Under the pieces are notes generated by a model. The model had not been told where the DNA came from. It made no database searches and saw only the letters and a list, made by a program, of their open reading frames with translations. This document shows, piece after piece, positions 6,018 through 12,649 of a stretch of DNA of 14,542 nt (positions within the stretch are counted from its first letter, which is position 1; the number at the start of each line of letters is the position of its first letter). Source of the stretch: Pseudomonadota bacterium. GTDB lineage: Bacteria > Pseudomonadota > Alphaproteobacteria > Sphingomonadales > Sphingomonadaceae. The position numbers and the translations under genes were made by a program. Where the stretch lies: the NCBI GenBank assembly GCA_023423775.1, contig JAFAEZ010000090.1, positions 1-14,542 on the forward strand, in the 5' to 3' direction.

Positions 6018-7544
6018 CTATTTGATCGTCGCCATCTCGTAGAGGAAATCGACGAAGCCCATCGTCGCGCCGTCGAGCCCCTCGACCTTGGGGTTGCTGC
6101 TCTCGATGACGAAATATTCGTCGGGAGCGTGGGCGCCGTTGCCGTTGCCGAGGCCGAACTGACCCGCGGGCAGCGAGACCGGCGCGCTGGTGAAGACGAA
6201 GCCGGGCCAAGAGCCGGCCAAGCGCGGATAGAGGGTGAAGGGCGCGCCGGCGCGGGTGTAGACCGCCTGCTGCGCACGGATGACCCGGCTATTTTCGGCA
6301 GTCTCGGTCGGATCGTAGCCGCCCGAGACGTTGACCTCGACATCCTGGAAGCCGCGCCTGTCGAGGTGGGCGCGCAGCTTGGCGACGGTGTCATCCTTGG
6401 TCATGTTCGGCACGATGCGCATGTCGAGCTTGGCGACCGCGCGCGAGGGGAGGATGGTCTTGCCGCCCGGGCCGGTATAGCCCGCGACCAGGCCCTCGAT
6501 ATTGACGGTCGGCTGGGAGGCGAGCCGCTCGAGCGCCTGTTGCCAGGGCAGATCGTCGATCCAATGGCTGACGCCGAGCGCCTTCTTGGTGTCGGCCTCG
6601 TTGCTGACGCGCGCGGTCTCGGCGATCAAAGCCTTCTCGCGAGCCGTCAGCGGCCGCACCTTCTCGAAGATGCCGTCGATCGCCGGCGTGTTGCCGTCCG
6701 GCGTGACCAGCGTCTGCAGCGCCGCGACCAGCCGCCAGGCGGGACTGTCGACCTGCGCCTTGAGGCTGGAATGGACGTCCTTCTGCGGGCCGCGGCCCCA
6801 TTTCTCGCCGCTGGCGACGAGCTCCATCTCGATCACGCCCTTGGCGCCGAGATTGATCTGGACGCTGCCGTCCGGGTCCTGCCATCCCGACGGAATGATC
6901 ACGCCCTCGCACTTGCGGAGCGCGGCGAGCACCTCGGGCCGGCGGACGATCTGGGCGAAATGGGGCGAGCCGATCTCCTCCTCGCCCTCGGCGATCAGGA
7001 CGAGGTTGACCGGCAGCTTGCGGCCAGCGGCTCGGAAGGCGTGGAGCGCGGCGAGGAAGGCGCCCTCCGGCCCCTTCTGGTTGACCGCGCCGCGCCCCAT
7101 CATGACCTTGCCGAAGCCCGGCTTGTCGACCAGCCGCGCCTCGAGCGGGGGCGACGACCATTCCTTCGGGTCGAACTGCTTCACGTCGTACATGAAGTAG
7201 ATGCCCATGGTGCGCTTCGCGCCGGCGTCGAGCGTGGCGAACACGCCGGGATGGCCATCGGTCGGGACCTTCTCGACATGCTGGAAGCCGGCGTCGCGGG
7301 CGAGGCGCATCATGTAGTCGGCGCCCTGCTCCATATTGAGGTTCTCGGCGGCAATTGACGGATTGCGGATCCAGTCCTGGATGCGCCGGACGCTTGCGTC
7401 ATGGCCGGCCTCGACCGCCTTGCGGATCGCGGCGAGGTCTCCGGAGGCGGCGAGAGCGGCCCCGGGGGCGAACAGCAACGCTCCGGCCGCAGCGCCTTTC
7501 ATCAGAGTGCGGCGGTCGGCCTGGAAGCGCGGTTCGTCGTGCAT
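6018..7544 (-). CDS. Exported M20-family metallohydrolase with altered metal site
   Basis: This is a 508-residue protein. Residues 10-33 form a Tat-type signal (DRRTLMKG, hydrophobic stretch, cleavage near ALA-A at 30-33), so it probably acts in the periplasm. The M20 fold is clear: GRGAVNQKGPE (150-160), AEGEEEIGS (185-193, catalytic and ligand Glu at 189/190), a dimerisation-domain VHSS (257-260) and a final NGAHAPDE with H472. However, the usual first ligand motif H-x-D reads MYD (118-120), the bridging Asp is N155, and the Asp after the Glu pair appears to be E213. Only some canonical zinc ligands remain. Substrate is probably a peptide or N-acyl amino acid if active. The ATG at 7544 follows GAGGGGG; a TTG 8 codons upstream was rejected. 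Confidence 0.88.
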   Translation of the reverse strand: MHDEPRFQADRRTLMKGAAAGALLFAPGAALAASGDLAAIRKAVEAGHDASVRRIQDWIRNPSIAAENLNMEQGADYMMRLARDAGFQHVEKVPTDGHPGVFATLDAGAKRTMGIYFMYDVKQFDPKEWSSPPLEARLVDKPGFGKVMMGRGAVNQKGPEGAFLAALHAFRAAGRKLPVNLVLIAEGEEEIGSPHFAQIVRRPEVLAALRKCEGVIIPSGWQDPDGSVQINLGAKGVIEMELVASGEKWGRGPQKDVHSSLKAQVDSPAWRLVAALQTLVTPDGNTPAIDGIFEKVRPLTAREKALIAETARVSNEADTKKALGVSHWIDDLPWQQALERLASQPTVNIEGLVAGYTGPGGKTILPSRAVAKLDMRIVPNMTKDDTVAKLRAHLDRRGFQDVEVNVSGGYDPTETAENSRVIRAQQAVYTRAGAPFTLYPRLAGSWPGFVFTSAPVSLPAGQFGLGNGNGAHAPDEYFVIESSNPKVEGLDGATMGFVDFLYEMATIK

Positions 7545-7609
7545 GTCTGTCCCCCTCGATAAGCCCAAGGTGGACAGTAAAGGACGAAACGGGGATAGCG
7601 TCCAGCCTG

Positions 7610-8065
7610 ATGCGCTATTTTCTGGACACCGAATTCAACGGCTTCGGCGGCGAGCTGATCAGCGTCGCCCTCGTGCCCGAACATGGCGACGAGGAGCTTT
7701 ACCTGCTGCTCGATTTGCCCGACGCGCTGCACCCCTGGGTCGAGCGCAACGTCGTCCCCTATCTGCGCTCGGTTCCGCCGCAGCTCGAGCCGCGGCCGAT
7801 GTCGCGGCTGGAGGCGGCGGCCGAGATCGCGCATTATCTGCAGCACGACAATGACGCTTTGATCGTCGCCGACTGGCCCGACGACATCGCCTATTTCTGC
7901 CATCTGCTGGTGACCAAGGCGGGCGACATGGCGCCGGTCGGGAGCCTCCGCTTCGAATTCGTCAGCAGCCCCGGCTTCAGCACGGCGGCGATCAGCAAGG
8001 TGCCGCACAATGCGCTGCACGATGCGCGCGCTCTGCGCGACTTCGTGCTGGAGTGGCAGGTCTAG
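7610..8065 (+). CDS. DEDDh-type 3'-5' exonuclease, small (RNase AS-like)
   Basis: This is a 151-residue protein of the DEDDh exonuclease fold. The ExoI motif is FLDTEF (D6, E8), the middle acidic residue is probably D88 or D91/D92 in VADWPDD, and the ExoIII motif is H133-x4-D138 in HNALHDAR. The start MRYFLDTEF resembles polyadenylate-specific RNase AS and related small exoribonucleases. It probably trims RNA 3' ends in the cytoplasm; DNA cannot be excluded. The ATG at 7610 has no good ribosome binding site. A TGGACA-N17-GATAGC promoter-like pair (7571-7599) would start transcription only a few bases before it, so it may be leaderless. Its stop shares the palindrome CTAG (8062-8065) with the stop of the converging ZIP gene. 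Confidence 0.75.
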   Translation: MRYFLDTEFNGFGGELISVALVPEHGDEELYLLLDLPDALHPWVERNVVPYLRSVPPQLEPRPMSRLEAAAEIAHYLQHDNDALIVADWPDDIAYFCHLLVTKAGDMAPVGSLRFEFVSSPGFSTAAISKVPHNALHDARALRDFVLEWQV

Positions 8066-8850
8066 CCCAGGGTCCAGTCGAGGAAGAGCATCAGCGCCAG
8101 GCCGAACATCAGGGCGCCGGTCGCGAATTCCTGGCGGCGCTCGCGGTGCATTTCGGGCGTGATCTCGCTGGTCACCACCCAGATCATCGCGCCGGCCGCG
8201 AAGCCGAGACCCCAAGGCAGCAAAGGCTCGGCGATCGACACGGCGGCGATGCCGAGGAAACCGCCGATCGGCTCGACCAGCCCGGTCAGCATCGCCGCGA
8301 TGAAGGCGTAGAGGCGGCTGTAGCCGACCGAGGCGAGCGAGACCGCGACCGCCAGGCCCTCGGGGATATTCTGGAGGCCGATGCCGATCGCGGTGGCGGT
8401 GCCGTTGTCGATCGCGCCGCCGCCGAAGCTGACGCCGACCGCGAGCCCTTCCGGAAAATTGTGGAGGGTGATCGCGATCACGAACAGCCAGATGCGGCGC
8501 AGGGTGGACACGCTGGCGCCGACCCCGGCGCCGGCGCTGCGGGTGAAGGCGTCGTGCGGCGCGTAGCGGTTGACCGTCTGAAGCACCGTGCCGCCGAGCA
8601 GGATGGCGGCGCAGATGACGAGGGCGGCGGTGGTCGGTGTGCCGCCCTGTTCCGCCACCGCCTCGAGGCCGGGAATGATCAGGGAGAAGAAGGAAGCGGC
8701 GAGCATGACGCCGGCCGAGAAGCCCAGGAAGGCGCTCTGCAATCGGGGCGAGATGCTGCGGATGGCGAGCACCGGCAGGGCGCCGGCGGTGGTGGCCATT
8801 CCGGCCGCGAAGCTGGCGCCCGACGCCGTCCAGATCAGTTGCCAGTCCAT
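8062..8850 (-). CDS. ZIP-family divalent metal transporter, GufA type
   Basis: This is a 262-residue protein with about eight membrane spans. The metal-binding signatures are HNFPEG (130-135) on the fourth span and QNIPEG (160-165) on the fifth. The Gln in the second signature is typical of the GufA subfamily, to which the structurally known Bordetella BbZIP belongs, rather than of ZupT, which has His. A further acidic motif is VEPIGG (E193). The likely role is uptake of zinc or related divalent ions across the inner membrane. The ATG at 8850 overlaps the stop of the upstream BrkB-type gene as TGATG, so translation is coupled; a GTG at 8871 was rejected for that reason. No Zur or Fur site was recognised. 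Confidence 0.92.
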   Translation of the reverse strand: MDWQLIWTASGASFAAGMATTAGALPVLAIRSISPRLQSAFLGFSAGVMLAASFFSLIIPGLEAVAEQGGTPTTAALVICAAILLGGTVLQTVNRYAPHDAFTRSAGAGVGASVSTLRRIWLFVIAITLHNFPEGLAVGVSFGGGAIDNGTATAIGIGLQNIPEGLAVAVSLASVGYSRLYAFIAAMLTGLVEPIGGFLGIAAVSIAEPLLPWGLGFAAGAMIWVVTSEITPEMHRERRQEFATGALMFGLALMLFLDWTLG

Positions 8851-9743
8851 CACGGACCGGTCGTATCGCACAATGTCTGCTTTTCAAGCTCGGCGTTGAG
8901 CTCGGCCCCGACCAGCAGGATGTAGGCCGACAGATAGAGCCAGGTGAGGAAGATGATGACCGCGCCGAGCGAACCGTAAGTAGCGTTGTAGTGGCCGAAA
9001 TTGGCGACGTAGAAGCCGAAGCCGAGGGTCGCGACAAGCCAGACCAGAGTGGCGGCGGTCGAGCCGGGCGAAAGCCAGCGCCATTTCGCCTTAGGCCGGT
9101 TGGGCCCGTAGCCGTAAATGGCGGCGATGACGAAGCTGACCGTCGCGGCGGCGGCGATCCAGAACAGACTCTTCAACAGGACGTGGACGAAGGGCGAGGA
9201 GAAAGGCAGCCATTTCTCGAGCGCCGCGAGCGCCGAGATCGCGATGATCCCGGCGAGCAAAGCGACGATGGCGCCGAGCGTGATCAGCACTGCCAGAACG
9301 GTGGTGCGCAGGAAGCCGCGATCTTCAGCCACGCCGTAGACGATGTTCAAAGCGGTGACGATCGAGGTCGCGCCGCGCATCGCGCCATATAGGGCCACCA
9401 GCAGAGCGAGCAGTAGCGCAAAACCCTTCTGCCCGGTCGCCGTCTCCACCATCGACTGCATCTGCTCGCCGATCACATGGGCGACGTCGGGCGGCATGAT
9501 CCGCGTCAGCGCCTGGAAATGCTCGACCACTGACGCCGGATCGGCGACCAGACCGTAGGTCAGCACCAGGGCGCCGAGCAGCGGCACGAAGGCGAGGAAG
9601 GCATAGAAGGCCACCCCCGCCGCGATCAGGTTGAGATTGTCGCGCGACGCTTCCTTCCAGGTGGAGACCAGGGCGGCCCGCCAGCCCGCGCCGGATATCT
9701 GGGAAGGACGGGCGGCGGAGCGTGCATGGATGCTGTCGGTCAT
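8850..9743 (-). CDS. YihY/BrkB-family inner-membrane protein
   Basis: This is a 297-residue protein with six predicted membrane spans (about 36-63, 106-126, 148-175, 188-212, 228-250, 260-285). The family pattern is clear: NLIAAGVAFYAFLAFVPLL near the N-terminus and YGSLGAVIIFLTWLY followed by GAELNAELE at the C-terminus. YihY/BrkB proteins are wrongly often called ribonuclease BN; their true activity is not established. The ATG at 9743 gives a typical N-terminus. An in-frame ATG at 9779 would add 12 residues and has a GGCGGGA upstream, so the start is uncertain. The gene overlaps the ZIP gene by one base, implying a shared transcript and possibly a shared role in envelope or ion homeostasis. 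Confidence 0.88.
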   Translation of the reverse strand: MTDSIHARSAARPSQISGAGWRAALVSTWKEASRDNLNLIAAGVAFYAFLAFVPLLGALVLTYGLVADPASVVEHFQALTRIMPPDVAHVIGEQMQSMVETATGQKGFALLLALLVALYGAMRGATSIVTALNIVYGVAEDRGFLRTTVLAVLITLGAIVALLAGIIAISALAALEKWLPFSSPFVHVLLKSLFWIAAAATVSFVIAAIYGYGPNRPKAKWRWLSPGSTAATLVWLVATLGFGFYVANFGHYNATYGSLGAVIIFLTWLYLSAYILLVGAELNAELEKQTLCDTTGP

Positions 9744-9786
9744 GGCGAGCGAAAGGCGCTGCGCGCTGCGGAGTTCCATTCCCGCC

Positions 9787-9816
9787 AAGGCGGCTTGCAG
9801 AAAGCAGCTCCGCCTT
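9787..9816. promoter_or_regulatory. Inverted repeat in the divergent region between the YihY and dipeptidase genes
   Basis: AAGGCGG (9787-9793) and CCGCCTT (9810-9816) are perfect complements, with an inner TGC/GCA pair. It lies 33 bases before the dipeptidase ATG. It could be an operator or a hairpin in the dipeptidase leader; no clear sigma-70 promoter was found beside it. Confidence 0.35.
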
Positions 9817-9848
9817 TCATGCTGACGTCGAAACCAAAGGAGTAACCG

Positions 9849-11042
9849 ATGCGTCGCGCCCTGTTCCTGTCGCTCCCCCTGCTGCTCGCAATTCCCGCCT
9901 CGGCGCACGACAATGTCGGCGACGTCGACCGGCTGCGTCACGAGCAGATGCTGGTGCTCGACACCCACCTCGATACGCCGGTCCTGTTCGAGCGCACCGG
10001 ATGGAATTTCGACGAGTGGCACGAATATGGCTTCGACCACAGTCAGATCGACCTGCCGCGCATGGAGGCTGGCGGGCTCGATGGCGGCTTCTTCGTCATC
10101 TACACTCCGCAGGGCGAGCTGACCCCTGCCGGCTTCCAAAACGCCCGCGACCGGGCGCTGATGCGCGGCCTCGCAATTCAGCGGGTGGTGGCCGAAAATC
10201 GCGACAAGATGGAGCTGGCCTATACGGCCGCCGACGCTGAGCGGATCCACAAGAGCGGCAAGCGGGTCGTCTACCAGTCGATCGAGAACAGCTATCCGCT
10301 CGGCAACGATCTGTCGCTGCTCAGCACCTTCTACCGGATGGGCGTGCGCATGGCCGGCCCGGTCCATTCGAAGAACAACCAGCTCGCCGACAGCACGACC
10401 GACAAGCCGCGCTGGAACGGCCTGAGCCCGCTCGGCAAGCAGTGGGTGGCGGAGATGAACCGGCTCGGCATGGTGATCGACGGCAGCCACTCGTCCGACG
10501 CCACATTCGACCAACTGCTGGCGCTGTCCAAGACGCCGATCATCCTGTCGCATTCGGGATCGAAGACGCTCTACGACCATCCTCGCAACATCGACGATGC
10601 GCGACTGCGCAAGCTCGCCAAGGCGGGCGGCGTGATGCAGGTGAACTCGGTCTTCCTGGCCCCGTCCGACAATTCGCCGGAGCGCAGCGCGATCGAGCGG
10701 CGCAAGGAGAAGTGGCTCGATCTGACGCCGGCCGAGCGCCGCCAGCTCGTCGCCGACCAGGCCGCGCTGGACGCCAAGCAGCCAGCCATGACCGGCGATT
10801 TCGAGCTGTTCATGAAGAGCCTGCTCCACGCCATCGAGGTGATGGGCGTCGACCATGTCGGTCTCGGTGCCGACTGGGACGGCGGCGGCGGCCTCAACGG
10901 CATGCACGACATCACGGCTTTGCCGAGGATCACAGCGCGTCTCCATCAGGCCGGCTATTCCGACGCCGACATCGAGAAGATCTGGAGCGGCAATCTGCTG
11001 CGCGTGCTGCGCGCGGCCGAGAAGGGCGCCCAGAAGCAGTAA
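9849..11042 (+). CDS. Exported membrane dipeptidase, peptidase family M19
   Basis: This is a 397-residue protein with a Sec signal peptide (residues 1-19, cleavage after ASA). The M19 renal dipeptidase zinc site is complete: H40 and D42 in DTHLDTP, bridging E146 in QSIEN, H214 in DGSHSSD, H235 in SHSG, and the catalytic Asp D342 in GADWDG. The substrate-carboxylate-binding Arg is likely R246 in DHPRN. It should cleave dipeptides, possibly including D-amino acid-containing ones, in the periplasm. AAAGGAG lies six bases before the ATG. The insertion around 274-318, rich in charged residues, is seen in proteobacterial members. The MgtC-like gene follows after 57 bp and may be co-transcribed. Confidence 0.95.
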   Translation: MRRALFLSLPLLLAIPASAHDNVGDVDRLRHEQMLVLDTHLDTPVLFERTGWNFDEWHEYGFDHSQIDLPRMEAGGLDGGFFVIYTPQGELTPAGFQNARDRALMRGLAIQRVVAENRDKMELAYTAADAERIHKSGKRVVYQSIENSYPLGNDLSLLSTFYRMGVRMAGPVHSKNNQLADSTTDKPRWNGLSPLGKQWVAEMNRLGMVIDGSHSSDATFDQLLALSKTPIILSHSGSKTLYDHPRNIDDARLRKLAKAGGVMQVNSVFLAPSDNSPERSAIERRKEKWLDLTPAERRQLVADQAALDAKQPAMTGDFELFMKSLLHAIEVMGVDHVGLGADWDGGGGLNGMHDITALPRITARLHQAGYSDADIEKIWSGNLLRVLRAAEKGAQKQ

Positions 11043-11099
11043 ACGAGGCCACGACCGCGGGCGCTGGACGGCGGAACTCGGCGCATTGTAAGCCGGGAC

Positions 11100-11573
11100 A
11101 TGTTCGACAGCGACCCGCTGACGCCGTTCACCTGGGGCGAGCTCTTGCTGCGGCTGGGGCTCGCGTCCGCTTTGGGGCTTGCGCTCGGCTTCGACCGCGA
11201 GCTGCGCGGCCACGACGCCGGCATCCGCACCCACGCCCTGGTGGCGCTGAGTTCGGCGATGATCATGATCTCGTCGCTGATCGTCTATCAGCAGCTCCGC
11301 ACCGAACATTTCGCGCCCGATCCGCTGCGGGCTATCCAGGGCTTGAGCCAGGCGATCGGCTTCATCGCTGCCGGCCTCATCTTCGTCCGGCGCGGCGCGG
11401 TCGTGAACATGACCACCGCGGCCAATATCTGGATCGCCGCCGCGGTCGGGATGGCCTGCGGGCTCGGCCACTATCGCGTGGTCATCATCGGCTTCGGCTT
11501 TGCCCTGATCCTGCTGACCGCCGTGCGCGTGCTCGAACGCTTCCTGCCCGGCCGGGAGCCCGATGCCGACTGA
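11100..11573 (+). CDS. Short MgtC/SapB-family membrane protein
   Basis: This is a 157-residue protein with four to five membrane spans. Family signatures are GFDRELRGHDAGIRTHALVAL (start at 30; conserved D/E-R-E and AG-x-RTH) and, from 88, GFIAAGLIF then a TTAANIW segment at 105-111. It corresponds to the N-terminal membrane domain of MgtC and lacks the C-terminal ACT-like cytoplasmic domain of Salmonella MgtC. MgtC is associated with survival at low magnesium and with inhibition of the F1Fo ATPase; whether this short form does the same is unknown. The ATG at 11100 has only a weak CCGGGA upstream, which may reflect coupling to the dipeptidase transcript. Confidence 0.88.
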   Translation: MFDSDPLTPFTWGELLLRLGLASALGLALGFDRELRGHDAGIRTHALVALSSAMIMISSLIVYQQLRTEHFAPDPLRAIQGLSQAIGFIAAGLIFVRRGAVVNMTTAANIWIAAAVGMACGLGHYRVVIIGFGFALILLTAVRVLERFLPGREPDAD

Positions 11574-11649
11574 CATTTTCGTCGATAAGTAAGGCGGCTT
11601 TGTCGCGCGGCACTCGTAGTCGATTCAGGCGCCGTTTAGGTGGGCTTCG

Positions 11650-11717
11650 GCAGACCCGAATTTGTTGATGCAAATTTATTTCCGGCAGCGTAAGGACCCG
11701 CCGCCGGAAGGGTCTGC
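11650..11717 (+). ncRNA. Candidate structured leader RNA: compact three-way junction
   Basis: Three stems nest without crossing. P1 pairs GCAGACCC (11650-11657) with GGGTCTGC (11710-11717), 8 bp. P2 pairs AATTTG (11659-11664) with CAAATT (11671-11676), extendable by a G-U at 11658/11677, loop TTGATG. P3 pairs TTCCGGC (11680-11686) with GCCGGAA (11703-11709), continues past one A-C mismatch with GCG/CGC, and has the loop TAAGGACC. The junction is almost free of unpaired bases. GGACCC (11694-11699) can instead pair with GGGTCT (11710-11715), which would break P1 and P3, so a two-state switch is possible. It ends 48 nt before the ATG of the 53-residue protein. I do not recognise a known family. 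Confidence 0.5.
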
Positions 11718-11765
11718 AACTGTCTGTGAGGCGTGCAGCACCACGGTGGGAATGAAGGCAAGACG

Positions 11766-11927
11766 ATGAAGATGAAGCAGAAGCTCCAAAACCCGTTCGC
11801 ACTGGTCGTCCAGGGTTTCGTCGCCGGGGCGATCATTTTCTATGCCACCGCTCCGAACGAACCGCGCAACGCGGGCGTCGACGAGAGCAGCCAGATTTCG
11901 CAGGCGGTGGAAAAACTCGAAGTCTGA
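11766..11927 (+). CDS. Small single-span membrane protein, 53 residues, unrecognised
   Basis: The frame starts at the ATG at 11766 with GAAGG (11754-11758) seven bases upstream; a second ATG two codons on is also possible. The protein has a basic N-terminus (MKMKQKLQ), one hydrophobic segment at about residues 11-28 (FALVVQGFVAGAIIFYAT) and a polar acidic tail with ESSQISQAVEKLE that could be amphipathic. It should insert with the basic end in the cytoplasm. The alternative upstream start at 11733 would add a His/Gly-rich stretch and has no ribosome binding site. The structured region at 11650-11717 lies in its probable leader. The function is unknown. Confidence 0.65.
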   Translation: MKMKQKLQNPFALVVQGFVAGAIIFYATAPNEPRNAGVDESSQISQAVEKLEV

Positions 11928-11937
11928 TCGTGCGCGC

Positions 11938-11965
11938 TTGAACCGCGCCGCCGCGCGATTATAGC
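11938..11965 (+). promoter_or_regulatory. Candidate promoter giving a leaderless pdeM transcript
   Basis: TTGAAC (11938-11943), 16 bp, then TATAGC (11960-11965). Transcription would begin about 7 bases downstream, at or next to the pdeM ATG at 11972. The lack of a convincing Shine-Dalgarno sequence fits a leaderless mRNA. A hairpin with one G-U pair (11927-11934 with 11952-11959) overlaps this site and may end the upstream transcript. Confidence 0.4.
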
Positions 11966-11971
11966 GGGGCA

Positions 11972-12634
11972 ATGGTTCGCTTTTCGTTCTCCGGACATGA
12001 TCTGATGGCCTTGCCCCAGGGCGCGCTGTTCTGGCCGGCTCGCCAGGCGCTGCTGGTGGCGGACCTCCATCTCGAAAAGGCAAGCTGGTTCGCACGGCTC
12101 GGGCAGATGCTGCCACCTTATGATTCGATCGCGACATTGACCGAACTCGGCGCGATCGTCGAAGCGACCGGCGCGCGCGAAATCTGGTGCCTGGGCGACA
12201 GCTTCCACGACCGCCACGGCTGCGACCGGCTGCCGACGCCGGCGCGCGACCGGCTGCTGGCTCTGACGGCGGCAACGCGGTGGACGTGGATCACCGGCAA
12301 CCACGATCCCGGCTTCGCCGACCATTGCGGCGGCGACATCGTCGAGGAGGCGGAGGTTGACGGGCTGCTGCTGCGCCACGAAGCCGATCCGGCCGAGATG
12401 CGCCCCGAACTGTCCGGCCATTTCCATCCGAAATTGCGGATCACGCAGCGCGGGCGCCATATTTCGCGCCGCTGTTTCGTCGCCACCGATCGCAAGCTGA
12501 TCTTGCCGGCCTTCGGATCGCTCACCGGCGGGCTCGATGCCGGCCATCCCGAGATCATCCGCGCGGTCGGCGGCCCCGCCGAGGCGCTGGTGCCGGTGGC
12601 GGACCGGCTGCTGCGCTTCCCGATCGCGGCCTGA
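11972..12634 (+). CDS. pdeM: Ligase-associated DNA damage response endonuclease PdeM
   Basis: This is a 220-residue calcineurin-like metallophosphoesterase. Metal-binding motifs are in order: D31 and H33 in VADLHLEK, D76 in LGDSFHD, N110 and H111 in TGNHD, H136 in LRHEADP, and H150/H152 in SGHFHPK. The VADLHLEKASWFA block and the LPPYD segment match the PdeM family, normally encoded beside a DEXH helicase and an ATP-dependent DNA ligase in a DNA repair cluster. Here the neighbours are unrelated, so the gene appears to stand alone. The enzyme is predicted to be a DNA endonuclease in the cytoplasm. It converges on msrB with stops three bases apart, inside a 12-bp perfect palindrome. Confidence 0.9.
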   Translation: MVRFSFSGHDLMALPQGALFWPARQALLVADLHLEKASWFARLGQMLPPYDSIATLTELGAIVEATGAREIWCLGDSFHDRHGCDRLPTPARDRLLALTAATRWTWITGNHDPGFADHCGGDIVEEAEVDGLLLRHEADPAEMRPELSGHFHPKLRITQRGRHISRRCFVATDRKLILPAFGSLTGGLDAGHPEIIRAVGGPAEALVPVADRLLRFPIAA

Positions 12635-12649
12635 CCATCAGGCCGCGAT
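12623..12649. terminator. 12-bp perfect hairpin spanning both the pdeM and msrB stop codons
   Basis: ATCGCGGCCTGA (12623-12634) and TCAGGCCGCGAT (12638-12649) are exact reverse complements with a 3-nt CCA loop. Each arm contains the last three sense codons and TGA stop of one gene, so both proteins end in Ile-Ala-Ala. Such a stem could stop or stabilise transcripts from both sides. There is no T-run after it. Confidence 0.6.

Noticed and set aside
6129..7358. Plus-strand open frame of 409 codons
   Set aside because: It is antisense to the M20 gene, whose signal peptide and family motifs make it the real coding strand.
7502..9037. Minus-strand open frame of 511 codons
   Set aside because: It is an alternate frame of the ZIP and YihY genes and antisense to the exonuclease; composition is Arg-rich and repetitive.
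9780..11576. Long minus-strand open frame continuous with the YihY gene, covering the dipeptidase and mgtC genes
   Set aside because: It is antisense to two clear protein families; the translation is low-complexity His/Arg/Glu-rich, and only the part from 9743 downward resembles a real protein.
11650..11717. Hammerhead ribozyme or purine riboswitch
   Set aside because: The fold is a three-way junction, but the hammerhead core (CUGAUGA and GAAA) is absent, and the junction and loop sequences do not fit a purine riboswitch.
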